Shown here: in pieces, positions 53,811 to 63,524 of the stretch
Numbering within the stretch: the stretch's first letter is position 1
Layout of the letters: each line of letters starts with the position of its first letter
NCBI RefSeq assembly: GCF_003326675.1
Contig: NZ_JPWF01000017.1
Span: forward strand, 1 to 64,000
DNA from: Thalassospira profundimaris
GTDB taxonomy: Bacteria; Pseudomonadota; Alphaproteobacteria; Rhodospirillales; Thalassospiraceae
Direction: 5' to 3'
Length of the DNA: 64,000 nt
Notes under the pieces: model-generated
Databases searched by the model: none
Seen by the model: the letters and a program-made list of their open reading frames with translations, nothing else
What the model was told of the DNA's origin: nothing
Program-made: the position numbers and the translations under genes

Positions 53811-54260
53811 TCAATTTCCGAGCCACGTCCAGATTTCAGCCGGCAACGGACGCGACAGGATCTGGATAAAGACGATATAGACAATCACAAGAAACAGGCC
53901 TGTCGTCACAAAGACGGGCAGCGGTTTGCGGAAACCCAGCAGGAAACTGATGACGGGGATTGTTATCGCCGATGTTGTCAGGAAGCCAAGATACTGCAAT
54001 CCGAACAGCGCCAGCCCCATGATGAAGACGATCTGAAAGAAACGGATCGGATTCACAAAGAAGCGCGGATTATCGCGTTCACGCCAAAGGCGCATTTGCC
54101 CGCGGACAGCAATCAGCACACCGATAACAGTGGCCGGCATCAAAACAAGGAGTGGAAACACGCGGGCATCGGCACCAAAGTCCATTGCCCTCCAGCAACC
54201 GAGCGCGGCGAGAACCGCCACGCTCGTGCCGAGAACGACATCATTGTGTATCGTTTTCAA
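53811..54260 (-). CDS. tctB: Tripartite tricarboxylate transporter small membrane subunit, TctB (system 2)
   Basis: This 149-residue protein has four predicted transmembrane segments. The span LLVLMPATVIGVLIAVRGQMR near 35-55 and the final FVTTGLFLVIVYIVF are typical of TctB. It lies 24 bp after tctC and one base before tctA. Sequence similarity to the system-1 TctB is low, as usual for this subunit. Confidence 0.87.
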   Translation of the reverse strand: MKTIHNDVVLGTSVAVLAALGCWRAMDFGADARVFPLLVLMPATVIGVLIAVRGQMRLWRERDNPRFFVNPIRFFQIVFIMGLALFGLQYLGFLTTSAITIPVISFLLGFRKPLPVFVTTGLFLVIVYIVFIQILSRPLPAEIWTWLGN

Positions 54261-54284
54261 GATGTCCTTCCTTTCAAATCAGAA

Positions 54285-55232
54285 TCACTTAAGCCAGGGG
54301 GTCTTATCCCAGATGGCACGCATGTTTTTATCAAATGCAGCCAGGCCCTCGGTGAACGCTTTCTGATCTGCGAAGTCAAGGACAACACCCTGATCCTTGG
54401 CGTCCTGCTGGAATTCCGGATCAGCCAGCGCCTGCTTCAGCGCATCGGAAAGTGCCTTAACAGCTTCTTCCGGCATGCCTTTCGGACCGGCAAAACCACG
54501 CTGTGACGATGCAATGATATCAAAGCCCTGTTCTTTCAGGGTCGGGATGTTCGGATCAATGTCCGAACGCTTGTCAGCCATGATACCAAGAATATCGACG
54601 GATTCCTGATAGTTTACCGCTTCGCCAAGGTTGAAGCTGCCAACAGCAACATGACCACCCATGGTCGCGTTACGTGCGGCGGCACCCGGGAACGGAACAA
54701 AGGTAAACTCGGCACCGGTCAGCGCTTCAAGCTGCAAACCTGCAAGATGGTCATCACCGCCAAAGTTACCGGTCGCCATGGTGACAACGCGCGGATTGGC
54801 TTTTGCGTATTCGACCAGGTCCGTAACGTTTTTGAAGTCACTGCCTTTTTTAACGTTCAGGGCGGCCGGATCGGTCACCATGTTGGCAATCAGGGTAAAG
54901 TCCTGCCAGGTGAATTTGGCTTTGCCTTCGATCGGCTTGGTCACGATGGACGGCGTGGTGATGATACCGATGGTGTATCCGTCCGGCTTGGCATCATGAA
55001 GAGCCTGCCAACCGACGATGCCCGATGCACCGGTACGGTTTTCGACAACGACGCTGACATCGCCATCAAGATATTTCTCGATATACGGTGCAACGGTACG
55101 AACCATGATATCGCTACCTCCGCCTGCGCCATAAGGCACGATGACGGTAATGTCCTTTTCAGGATATTGTGCAAACGCAGCCGTGCTGAACATCATACCA
55201 GCGGCCACGATTGGCAACATATAGCGTTTCAT
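54285..55232 (-). CDS. tctC: Tripartite tricarboxylate transporter substrate-binding protein, TctC (system 2)
   Basis: This 315-residue receptor has a signal peptide cleaved after AAFA (residue 20). ITVIVPYGAGGGSDIMVRTV is the TctC substrate loop. AAAGGAGAG precedes the ATG at 55232. It follows the RraA-like aldolase by 62 bp, so it probably binds the carboxylate handled by that enzyme. Confidence 0.94.
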   Translation of the reverse strand: MKRYMLPIVAAGMMFSTAAFAQYPEKDITVIVPYGAGGGSDIMVRTVAPYIEKYLDGDVSVVVENRTGASGIVGWQALHDAKPDGYTIGIITTPSIVTKPIEGKAKFTWQDFTLIANMVTDPAALNVKKGSDFKNVTDLVEYAKANPRVVTMATGNFGGDDHLAGLQLEALTGAEFTFVPFPGAAARNATMGGHVAVGSFNLGEAVNYQESVDILGIMADKRSDIDPNIPTLKEQGFDIIASSQRGFAGPKGMPEEAVKALSDALKQALADPEFQQDAKDQGVVLDFADQKAFTEGLAAFDKNMRAIWDKTPWLK

Positions 55233-55294
55233 TCTTATCTCTCCTTTATGAAGCCTAGTATTTATGTAGGAAAAGTTTGGAAAGACAGGCCGAA

Positions 55295-55963
55295 TTATCG
55301 GCTCTGCCATCCTTCCAGTGCAGGCATCAGCCACGATGGTTTGGCAGAACCTGAATTGATGCTTTCGATGCGACCGGCTTCTTTGGTCAACTTGTCGAGA
55401 CACAGCGGCAGAAGTGCTTCGGCATCCTGATGGGGAATGACCATCACGCCGTCATCGTCACCAATGATGATGTCACCGTGATTGACGACCACATTGCCGC
55501 AAGCAACAGGGATGTTGACGTGCCCCGGACCTTCCTTGCGCGAACCACGCGCACAGGTGCCGCATGAAAATACCGGGAAGCCGCTTTGCGCGATCCAGTC
55601 GCTGTCGCGGCACATGCCGTCCAGAACCAGTCCGCCAAGATTGCGCGACATTGCCGCACGGGTCATCAACTCGCCCCAAACGCCCGAGAACCGGTCATTT
55701 GATGTGTTGGCAACGATGATATCGCCCGGCTCGGCCGAATGCAGGGCCGCATGCATCATCAGGTTGTCATCTGGCGGCATCGAAACCGTGACGGCACGAC
55801 CACAGATACGCATTCCTTTGCGCACCGGCTTGATCGCTGCGTTCATGATGTTGCGACGGCCATAACAATCATTGGCCACCGGTGATGAGACATCCCGGAA
55901 CTTTGCAACGAACTCCGCAGAAAGCGGGTGATTTACGGGATTGATCGAGAAGTCAAAGCTCAT
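55295..55963 (-). CDS. RraA-family aldolase (HMG/CHA aldolase or oxaloacetate decarboxylase type)
   Basis: This 222-residue RraA fold protein has GLVLDGMCRDSDWIAQSGF near residues 110-128, with the R-D pair that binds substrate carboxylate and metal, and HGDIIIGDDDGVMVIP near 164-179. Enzymes with these residues cleave 4-hydroxy-4-methyl-2-oxoglutarate or its 4-carboxy analogue into pyruvate plus a keto acid. AAAGGAAG precedes the ATG. It follows the aminotransferase by one base. Confidence 0.87.
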   Translation of the reverse strand: MSFDFSINPVNHPLSAEFVAKFRDVSSPVANDCYGRRNIMNAAIKPVRKGMRICGRAVTVSMPPDDNLMMHAALHSAEPGDIIVANTSNDRFSGVWGELMTRAAMSRNLGGLVLDGMCRDSDWIAQSGFPVFSCGTCARGSRKEGPGHVNIPVACGNVVVNHGDIIIGDDDGVMVIPHQDAEALLPLCLDKLTKEAGRIESINSGSAKPSWLMPALEGWQSR

Positions 55964-55964
55964 T

Positions 55965-57212
55965 TCAAGCTTCCTTTGTCTTCAATTCAAGCTTGCCGAT
56001 TGCCGCACGAATTTGAAGAAGCGCTTCTTCAAGCACCTCTGATTTGCAGGCAAACGAAATACGGAAGAATGGCGACATGCCAAAAGCAGCGCCGGGGACA
56101 CAGACGACTTCGGCTTCTTCAACGAAGTAACGCGTCAGGTCTGCGTCGGTTGAAATGACGTTTCCGGCCGGTGTCGTTGCACCGATCAGATCCGCGCATT
56201 TTACAAACAGGTAAAACGCCCCATCAGGAACATGACATTCCAGACCGTCAGTCTCGTTGATCAGTTTGACCCCGAGATCGCGGCGTTTCTGGAACTCGGC
56301 AAGATTGCTGTCCATGAAATCACGCGGCCCGTTCAGGGCTGCAACCGCGCCATACTGTCCGGGATGCATAACGCCACCGGTGGTCTGCCCCTGATAGACG
56401 CGCATGGCTTCGATCAAAGCAGCCGGACCGGCCGCAAAACCGATACGCCATCCGGTCATGCACCAGGATTTGGACACACCGTTTGCCGTCAGGGTCCGTT
56501 CCTTCATCGCGTCGGAAACCTGGGCGATGGTGAAATACGGTACATCGCCATAACGGATATGTTCGTAGATATCATCGCTCAGCACCATCACATGCGGATG
56601 GCGTTCAAGAACCTCAGCCAATGCACGGATGTCCTGTTCGGACATGATGGTGCCGGTCGGATTGGACGGATTGTTCAACAGCAACCAACGGGTCTTGTCC
56701 GTAATGGCGGCTTCAAGGTCTTCGGGACGCAGACGGAAATTGTCTTCATAGCGGGTCGGCAATTCGACCGGAACACCGCCATTAAGACGCACCATCTCGC
56801 TATAGCTGACCCAGCCCGGCACAGGAATCAGGACTTCCTGTGCCGGCTCCAGACTTGCAGCCAGGGCATTGAAGATGATCTGTTTGACGCCGTTGGCGAC
56901 AATCACTTCATTTGGCGCATAGTTCAGATTGTTGTCGTTACGGAATTTTTCGCAAATTGCTTCGCGAAGGGCCGGAATGCCCGGAACCGGGGGATAGCCG
57001 GTGTGATTTGCAGCAAGCGCATCGATGCAAGCCTGCTTGATATGATCGGGCGTCGGGAAATCGGGTTCACCGGTCGCCAGCGAAATCACCCGCCGTCCCT
57101 GGGCGCGCAGATCGCGCGCCAACTGGGCTGCTTCGAGCGAGGCCGAAGGCTTGGTTTCGCGCAGCTTGCTATTGCGGGGATCGAAAGAAGAAGGGGACTG
57201 AATTTTGCTCAT
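55965..57212 (-). CDS. Class I/II pyridoxal-phosphate aminotransferase (aspartate aminotransferase-like)
   Basis: This 415-residue enzyme has the PLP-lysine motif NGVSKSWCMTGWRIGF near 240, NNPSNPTGT near 173 and SDDIYEHI near 205. The AspC-I type acts on dicarboxylic or aromatic amino acids. It is the first gene of an operon with an RraA aldolase and a TTT transporter, so its natural substrate may be a 4-substituted glutamate that becomes a 2-oxo acid for the aldolase. The start at 57212 follows GGGACAAG. Confidence 0.92.
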   Translation of the reverse strand: MSKIQSPSSFDPRNSKLRETKPSASLEAAQLARDLRAQGRRVISLATGEPDFPTPDHIKQACIDALAANHTGYPPVPGIPALREAICEKFRNDNNLNYAPNEVIVANGVKQIIFNALAASLEPAQEVLIPVPGWVSYSEMVRLNGGVPVELPTRYEDNFRLRPEDLEAAITDKTRWLLLNNPSNPTGTIMSEQDIRALAEVLERHPHVMVLSDDIYEHIRYGDVPYFTIAQVSDAMKERTLTANGVSKSWCMTGWRIGFAAGPAALIEAMRVYQGQTTGGVMHPGQYGAVAALNGPRDFMDSNLAEFQKRRDLGVKLINETDGLECHVPDGAFYLFVKCADLIGATTPAGNVISTDADLTRYFVEEAEVVCVPGAAFGMSPFFRISFACKSEVLEEALLQIRAAIGKLELKTKEA

Positions 57213-57491
57213 TATCTTGTCCCGGCACATGGTGGCTACCCAAAAGGCAGCATCAGCTCCATGTGGACCAGACTACCATTCACTTTGCAGATACATTCTG
57301 TGTCAGCACCGCGCTGACATCGTGAAGGGACGTTATTCAGTCAAAGATACTTTACGCAATCGAGTAATATTTACCGTTGTGTCAATTTTATTTTACGATA
57401 AGATTTTTCGATACCTGCATCGATGCGCCGTTCAATCAGCCTGATCACTCTAAGCGCTTGAAAAAATCCAATCTTTATCCGGAGAAATTCT

Positions 57492-58436
57492 GTGTCGATC
57501 CGTCGCCTGAAAACCCTGATTGCGATCTCCAAACATGGAAGTTTATCCGCGGCAGCCGCCAACGAACATCTGACCCGATCTGCCGTTTCCTTGCAGATGA
57601 AGCAGTTCGAAGACGAGTTGGGAGTCGAGATTTTCGATCGGAGAAAACGTATCCCGGAATTGAATGCGCGGGGCCGTTTGATCGTTCCCAAAGCCATTGA
57701 AGTGCTGAATGCCTATGAAGAATTACGGCGTCTGGCACGCGGTGAGGAACGCGTGACAGGTGAACTGAATATCGGGGCGATGTTCACCGCCATGACCGGT
57801 GTTGTTCCCCATGCCATCAAGCAGATGCGATCCATCTATCCGCACCTGCATATTCAGGCTGCACCGGGGCATTCGGCCAATCTGGTAGCCCCGGTTGATC
57901 GCGGCGTAATTGACGCTGCCTTTATCGGCCGTCCGCCGGTTTTGGGGTCGCAGCTGGTCTTTCACAAGATTGCCGAGGAACCCTATCAATTGCTGGTGCC
58001 GATTGATCTGGATATGGATGATCCACGCGAAATTCTTGAAACATTCCCGTTCATCCGCATCAGCCGGTCCTTGTGGTCCGGTCAATTGATCGATAACTGG
58101 CTGGTTCGTGAAAAAATCACGGTGAACGAGGCCATGGAACTTGACGGGATTCAGATGATTTCAACCATGGTTTATCACGGCCTTGGCGTCGCCGTTGTTC
58201 CGCGCCGCTGTGTGCAGGCCCCCAACCCGGTGACGGTAAAAGAAATCCCCATCAAAAGCCTGGAAAGCCGCCCGGTTGGTATTCTGGTTCGTCATGACAG
58301 CCCGAAAACCAACCTGATCGAAGCCCTTTGCACCCAGATGCTTCATGTGGTCAAACATCTGGGAAGCCCTGCCCTTTTGGAAGAAGGAGCACAGCTTAGA
58401 CAACCGGCCTCCGACCGTACAAAAACGCTGTCGTAA
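57492..58436 (+). CDS. LysR family regulator of the aminotransferase/TTT operon
   Basis: This 314-residue LysR protein starts at GTG after GGAGAAA. The helix-turn-helix is GSLSAAAANEHLTRSAVSLQ (residues 16-35), followed by a periplasmic-binding-like effector domain. It is divergent from the aminotransferase/RraA/tctCBA operon over a 279-bp region and probably activates it in response to the imported carboxylate. Confidence 0.92.
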   Translation: MSIRRLKTLIAISKHGSLSAAAANEHLTRSAVSLQMKQFEDELGVEIFDRRKRIPELNARGRLIVPKAIEVLNAYEELRRLARGEERVTGELNIGAMFTAMTGVVPHAIKQMRSIYPHLHIQAAPGHSANLVAPVDRGVIDAAFIGRPPVLGSQLVFHKIAEEPYQLLVPIDLDMDDPREILETFPFIRISRSLWSGQLIDNWLVREKITVNEAMELDGIQMISTMVYHGLGVAVVPRRCVQAPNPVTVKEIPIKSLESRPVGILVRHDSPKTNLIEALCTQMLHVVKHLGSPALLEEGAQLRQPASDRTKTLS

Positions 58437-58469
58437 ACTCGAAAAGCTCGCACCCTTAGAATTGCCGGA

Positions 58470-59171
58470 TCAACCGCGCGCAGCCGTCACCATCGCCCAA
58501 ACCGCAAGGCCACAGATCACCAGAATGGCAACGCCGACAATCGGCGATGCAAAGCGGATTTTGGCGAATTTGTCTGCGATTTCTGCTGGCACCATGCGCG
58601 CCCCGGTAACCATTGCCCCGATCAGGTTTTCACGTTTGACGACCAGATAAAACAGGGCAGCAAAGACATGCAGGCCAACCATTGCATAAATCAGATTGAT
58701 ATTGGTGTGATGGATCCAGTTCATTGTGCTGGCCAGATCAGAACTGACATGGGCAACAAGCGGTCCATCAAAGAACAGGAATGTGTCTTCGCTTGCAAAC
58801 AGGCCACTGACGGCCTGAATCCCGACCAGAACAATCAGAACCACAACCATCCAACCACCAGCCGGATTGTGCCCGGCATAGGTCAGATCGGATATTGATC
58901 CGTTTGGAACCTTGATCGCATATCCGATCACCTTGTCCGGTCCCTTGATAAAGGACGCAAAGCGCGCGTTCGAACTGCCAACAAAGCCCCAGATAATCCG
59001 GAACAGCACCAGCGCCAGAACACTATATCCGGCAATCGCATGGATATCGATCATCAACTGTTGATTGGTCCACCATGCAGTCACGATGGCCACAACCAGC
59101 GCCCAGTGGAACAGGCGTACCGGAAAATCCCAAAGTTTGACTTTCTTTTCATCCGACATCTGATTGTTCAT
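58470..59171 (-). CDS. Cytochrome b561-type membrane cytochrome
   Basis: This 233-residue protein has four transmembrane segments plus a C-terminal one. Heme-ligand histidines are in RLFHWALVVAI (near 20), IHAIAGYSVLAL (near 43) and GLHVFAALFYLV (near 169). Such cytochromes pass electrons from quinol to a periplasmic partner. It is divergent from an iron-uptake cluster with c-type cytochromes, and could supply it, though that is inference. The start at 59171 is used. Confidence 0.87.
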   Translation of the reverse strand: MNNQMSDEKKVKLWDFPVRLFHWALVVAIVTAWWTNQQLMIDIHAIAGYSVLALVLFRIIWGFVGSSNARFASFIKGPDKVIGYAIKVPNGSISDLTYAGHNPAGGWMVVVLIVLVGIQAVSGLFASEDTFLFFDGPLVAHVSSDLASTMNWIHHTNINLIYAMVGLHVFAALFYLVVKRENLIGAMVTGARMVPAEIADKFAKIRFASPIVGVAILVICGLAVWAMVTAARG

Positions 59172-59320
59172 CTTGCTCTCTCTTGGGGTGGCTATGGTCT
59201 GATGCATGTATTGACCGACATTACTCCGATAATGAACAACCATTTGTTTAAGAACTGATCAATTTGCAGTTACCACATTCAGAAAACGTGAAAATTTGGC
59301 CTGAGCGCCATTCTCCAATT

Positions 59321-59333
59321 GAAAATCATTATC
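59321..59333. promoter_or_regulatory. Fur-like box between cytochrome b561 and irpA
   Basis: On the minus strand GATAATGATTTTC matches the first 13 positions of the classical Fur box with two differences. It lies 143 bp before the irpA start. Iron-dependent control of the imelysin cluster is expected. Confidence 0.5.
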
Positions 59334-59475
59334 ACAAGCAGTATCACTTAACCCGAAGCATATGGATCAGGGCGAAGTGCGGGGAGCAGATTTCTTCGTT
59401 TGCATAGATGCATTTGCCTTCTGATCCGCAGGGCTTGTGCCCTTGGCTCACTTTCAGGGATAGATGGGAACTCCT

Positions 59476-60744
59476 ATGAAAATCGCAAAAATTCTCGGGA
59501 CGGCCGCCTTGGCGTCGACCCTTGGCGTGCAGGCTTATGCCGCACCGGGTGCCAAAGACGTTCTGACGACTTATGCCGATATTGCACATGCCGGTTACGA
59601 AGATTCATTGATCACTGCAAAGAAATTGCAGTCGGCAATTGACGCACTGGTCGCACAGCCGTCGGCTGAGACCTTTGGCGCAGCAAAATCCGCATGGCTG
59701 GCCGCACGCGCGCCGTATCAGCAGACCGAAGTTTACCGCTTTGGCAATGCCATCGTTGATGACTGGGAAGGCAAGGTAAACGCCTGGCCGCTTGACGAAG
59801 GTCTGATCGACTATGTCGAAACCGATCTTTATGGCGAAGAAAGCGAAGAAAACCCGGCCTATACCGCCAATGTCGTCGCCAATCCGACCCTTGTGATTTC
59901 CGGCACGACCATTGATGCATCAACCATCAATGCCACCCTGCTTGAAGACTTGCACGAAATCGACGATGTCGAATCAAACGTTGCCACGGGTTATCACGCC
60001 ATTGAATTCCTGCTTTGGGGCCAGGACCTGAACGGGACCGAAGCCGGCGCTGGCGCACGTGCATGGACTGACTATGCCGCAGGTGATGCTTGCACCAATG
60101 GCAATTGTGATCGTCGCGGTGCTTACCTGAAAGCTGCTGGTGATCTTCTGGTATCTGATCTGGAATGGATCACCGTACAGTGGGCCGAAGGTGGCGAAGC
60201 ACGTGAAACCGTCCTTGAAGGTGACGGCGTTCCGGGCCTGACCGCGATTGTGACCGGCATGGGTTCACTGTCTTATGGTGAACTGGGTGGCGAGCGTACC
60301 AAACTTGGCCTGCTGCTTCATGACCCGGAAGAAGAGCATGACTGCTTCTCTGACAACACCCATAACAGCCACTTCTATGACGCCCTGGGCATCCAGAACG
60401 TTTACCTTGGCCGTTACACCCGTGTTGACGGTTCGGTTGTTGAAGGTCCGTCGCTTTCCGATCTGGTTGCAGACAAGGATGCAGCCCTTGATACCGAACT
60501 GCGCGGCAAGCTTGCAGCATCGGTTCTGGCTGGCAAAGCCATGGTTACCCGCGCAGAAGGCGGCGAAGCCTTTGATCAGCTGATCGCAATGGGCAATGAC
60601 GATGGCAATGCCGTTGTTCAGGCCTTTGTTGACGCGCTGGTCGACCAGACCAAATCAATCGAACAGATCATTGCCACTGTTGGCATTGACGGCATCGAGT
60701 TCGAAGGCTCTGACAGCCTCGACAATCCGTCTGCTGTCAACTAA
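59476..60744 (+). CDS. irpA: Imelysin family protein (IrpA-like)
   Basis: This 422-residue periplasmic protein has a signal peptide cleaved near AYA-AP (residue 22). The imelysin motif G-x-H-x-x-E is present: G172, H174 and E177 in GYHAIEFLLWGQDLNG. Imelysins are helical bundles tied to iron uptake in bacteria. A pair of cysteines in DACTNGNCD is typical of IrpA. It heads the irpA, di-heme, imelysin, DUF1513 cluster behind a Fur-like box. The ATG at 59476 gives the signal peptide. Confidence 0.92.
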   Translation: MKIAKILGTAALASTLGVQAYAAPGAKDVLTTYADIAHAGYEDSLITAKKLQSAIDALVAQPSAETFGAAKSAWLAARAPYQQTEVYRFGNAIVDDWEGKVNAWPLDEGLIDYVETDLYGEESEENPAYTANVVANPTLVISGTTIDASTINATLLEDLHEIDDVESNVATGYHAIEFLLWGQDLNGTEAGAGARAWTDYAAGDACTNGNCDRRGAYLKAAGDLLVSDLEWITVQWAEGGEARETVLEGDGVPGLTAIVTGMGSLSYGELGGERTKLGLLLHDPEEEHDCFSDNTHNSHFYDALGIQNVYLGRYTRVDGSVVEGPSLSDLVADKDAALDTELRGKLAASVLAGKAMVTRAEGGEAFDQLIAMGNDDGNAVVQAFVDALVDQTKSIEQIIATVGIDGIEFEGSDSLDNPSAVN

Positions 60745-60778
60745 GCCTGAAGACAGGAAACCTGCCTTGATGGCAACG

Positions 60779-60807
60779 AACGGCGGGGGATTTCATCTCC
60801 CGCCGTT
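60779..60807 (+). terminator. Hairpin between irpA and di-heme oxidoreductase
   Basis: AACGGCGGG and CCCGCCGTT form a 9-bp GC-rich stem followed by TTGCTTTT, only 15 bp before the next start. It likely reduces downstream transcription relative to irpA. Confidence 0.7.
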
Positions 60808-60821
60808 TTGCTTTTGGAATA

Positions 60822-62315
60822 ATGAAAAGAATAATCACGCCAATGAAACGTCCCGCATCAATCCTTTGCCAAACAGCAACCATCGGCCTTGTCCTTGGCA
60901 CTTTGGGTACAACAACTGCCATTCCGACATCCGCCTTTGCACAGGATTTGGCATCCTCGGCCCTGCCCGGCGGCGACACCACTTGGCCCGACCCCGTTGG
61001 GCGAAATGTTTTCACCCATTATTCGGCCAATATGACCTTTGAAAAGCGGCTTGATTTCAAGCTTGGCGAGGCCCTTTTTCAAAGATTGTGGGTAACCGCC
61101 CCGACACGTACAAAAACCGCCGATGGCCTTGGCCCGCTGTTTAATTCGCGTGCCTGTAACGGCTGTCATATCCGCAATGGTCGCGGTCACCCGATTGATG
61201 AAAATGCCCCCGATGAAGGTGCGACATCGATGTTGTTGCGCCTGTCGATCCCGCCCCAAACAGTTGACCAATTGCGCGATCATCTTGATGGCAAGATCGC
61301 AACCATCCCCGACCCGGTTTATGGCGGCCAGTTTCAGGATTTCTCGATCCCGGGCATCCACGCCGAAGGACGGGTAAAGGTTACCTATCAGAACATTGAT
61401 ATCGACCTTGCAGGTGGTGAAACTATTACCCTGCAACAGCCCGATTATCAGATGACCGACATTGCCTATGGGCCGCTTCATCCCGATGTGATGGTATCGC
61501 CGCGCATTGCCCCGCCGATGATCGGCCTTGGTCTGCTTGAAGCCATCCCCGACGATGTCCTTCTTGCCAAGGCTGACCCGCAAGATACCGATGGCGATGG
61601 CATTTCCGGCCGGGTCAATCATGTCTGGGACATTGCCAAGGGGCAACTTGCCATTGGTCGTTTTGGCTGGAAGGCTGGAATGCCAAGCCTTGATCAACAA
61701 AACCAGAATGCGTTTCAGTTTGATATCGGCCTATCAACCCCGCTTTATCCGAACGGTTCGGGTGATTGCACTGATGCCCAGACCGCGTGCCTTGCGGCCC
61801 CAAATGGCAATGACCCGGAATTTGAAAACCTGGAAGCCCATTCGCAAATCACCGATCTGGTTTTGTATTACACGCGCAACCTTGCCCCCCCGGCCCGTCC
61901 GGACGCCAACGCGCCCGATGTTATTGCCGGTCAGAAGATATTCAACGGCATTGGCTGCGCATCCTGTCACACGCCAAGCTATCAGTTGCCCGAACGCCTG
62001 GACATGATCGAACAATCCGGGCAGGTTATCTGGCCCTATAGCGACTTGTTGCTTCATGACATGGGCGAAGGCCTTGCCGATCATAGACCCGAGGCACAGG
62101 CATCCGGGCGCGAATGGCGCACACCGCCGCTTTGGGGGATTGGCCGGGCCAAACAGGTTGATCACCGCGCGCAGTTCTTGCATGACGGGCGCGCACGCAC
62201 CATTCTGGAAGCAATCCTGTGGCATGGCGGCGAGGCAGAAACATCACGTAACGCTGTCACAATGCTGCCACCATCTGAGCGCAGGGAACTGCTTGCATTT
62301 CTCAAGTCGCTTTGA
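60822..62315 (+). CDS. Di-heme oxidoreductase family protein (DUF1111)
   Basis: This 497-residue periplasmic protein has a signal peptide cleaved near AFA-QD (residue 40) and two c-type heme sites: C112-N-G-C-H116 and C379-A-S-C-H383. DUF1111 proteins resemble the cytochrome-peroxidase/MauG lineage and co-occur with imelysins. An electron-transfer role in iron handling, perhaps Fe redox, is inferred. The true start may instead be 60843. Confidence 0.88.
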   Translation: MKRIITPMKRPASILCQTATIGLVLGTLGTTTAIPTSAFAQDLASSALPGGDTTWPDPVGRNVFTHYSANMTFEKRLDFKLGEALFQRLWVTAPTRTKTADGLGPLFNSRACNGCHIRNGRGHPIDENAPDEGATSMLLRLSIPPQTVDQLRDHLDGKIATIPDPVYGGQFQDFSIPGIHAEGRVKVTYQNIDIDLAGGETITLQQPDYQMTDIAYGPLHPDVMVSPRIAPPMIGLGLLEAIPDDVLLAKADPQDTDGDGISGRVNHVWDIAKGQLAIGRFGWKAGMPSLDQQNQNAFQFDIGLSTPLYPNGSGDCTDAQTACLAAPNGNDPEFENLEAHSQITDLVLYYTRNLAPPARPDANAPDVIAGQKIFNGIGCASCHTPSYQLPERLDMIEQSGQVIWPYSDLLLHDMGEGLADHRPEAQASGREWRTPPLWGIGRAKQVDHRAQFLHDGRARTILEAILWHGGEAETSRNAVTMLPPSERRELLAFLKSL

Positions 62316-62360
62316 ATCTGTATAAGTGCCTCAGATCCAGTGAATATTCGGAAAAGACAT

Positions 62361-63488
62361 ATGCCCCTTTCATCCAGCTGGCGTATCACGCTTCTTTCAA
62401 CCGCGGCCGCCCTTGCCGTCAGTTTCACAAGCCAGAACGCACAGGCTGATATCCCCGACGAGAATTATCGACCTGCGCTCGATCATTTGCTGACCAAGGT
62501 GATGCCGCCCAAGCTGGATGATTTTCATGATGCGACCGGCGATCTGACCAAATCGATCACGGATTTCTGCGCATCGCCGGATGCAGATGATCTGAAAGAT
62601 GTGCAGGAAGATTTCCATAATGCGATGGATATCTGGCAGGAAATACAGCCATGGCGCATGGGGCCGCTGGTTGCCAAGGGCCGTGATCAGCATATCGAAT
62701 ATTGGCCGGACAAACATGGTACCGCCGCCCGACAGTTTCGCAAATTGCTGTTCAGCAAACCGGCAAGCTATACCGACCCGGTGCAACTGGCCGAAGCCAG
62801 TGCCGCCCTTCAGGGGTTCCCGGCACTCGAAGAAGTCCTGTTTGATGATAGCAATATCGATCATCTGACCAAGGGCGATGAAGACGGTGTGTTCCTGTGC
62901 CAATATGGCACGGCCATTGCCACCAATCTTCAAACCATCACCGGCGAGTTGCGCGATGAATGGCCGGAATTTGCCGAGGCCATGGCAACAGCCGGTCCTG
63001 ACAGCATGGATTACCCCACCGCCAAGTTTGCGGCGACCGACCTTTACCGCGCCCTTCACGAAGGTCTTTTGATCATCTCCACCCAGAAGCTTGGCCGTCC
63101 GTTGGGTGAAAATGAAAAAGACGCCAAGGCCAGCCGTGCTGAAAGCGAAGTTTCAAAACGGTCGCTTCGTAACGTTGCCCATAACCTGACCGGGCTGCTT
63201 GCGATCTATGATGGCAAATGGGGTGACGTCGGAACCGAGGGTGCCGGACTGGCATCCCTGATTGATAGCAGCCTTCTGGACCGATCCTTCCGCCTGAACT
63301 GGCAAACGGTTACGGATGCCGTTCTGGAACGTCCGGAATCCATCGATACGCTGCTGGCACAATCCGATGGTTATCAAAGCCTGGTCGATCTCAAATCCCA
63401 AATCGATTTCCTGATTACCCTTGTTGAAAACGACATTGGCGGCACCACACAGCTGGGTGGCGGTTTCAATGCGCTGGATGGCGATTAA
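62361..63488 (+). CDS. Second imelysin family protein
   Basis: This 375-residue imelysin has a signal peptide cleaved near AQA-DI (residue 29). Its motif is GFPALEEVLF near residue 153, where proline replaces the histidine of G-x-H-x-x-E, a variant common in the second imelysin of such clusters. It lies 45 bp after the di-heme gene and 36 bp before the DUF1513 gene, so the four form one operon-like block. Confidence 0.9.
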   Translation: MPLSSSWRITLLSTAAALAVSFTSQNAQADIPDENYRPALDHLLTKVMPPKLDDFHDATGDLTKSITDFCASPDADDLKDVQEDFHNAMDIWQEIQPWRMGPLVAKGRDQHIEYWPDKHGTAARQFRKLLFSKPASYTDPVQLAEASAALQGFPALEEVLFDDSNIDHLTKGDEDGVFLCQYGTAIATNLQTITGELRDEWPEFAEAMATAGPDSMDYPTAKFAATDLYRALHEGLLIISTQKLGRPLGENEKDAKASRAESEVSKRSLRNVAHNLTGLLAIYDGKWGDVGTEGAGLASLIDSSLLDRSFRLNWQTVTDAVLERPESIDTLLAQSDGYQSLVDLKSQIDFLITLVENDIGGTTQLGGGFNALDGD

Positions 63489-63524
63489 TCCAATCTTGCA
63501 GGGCTCTCTTACCGGAGAAATAAA

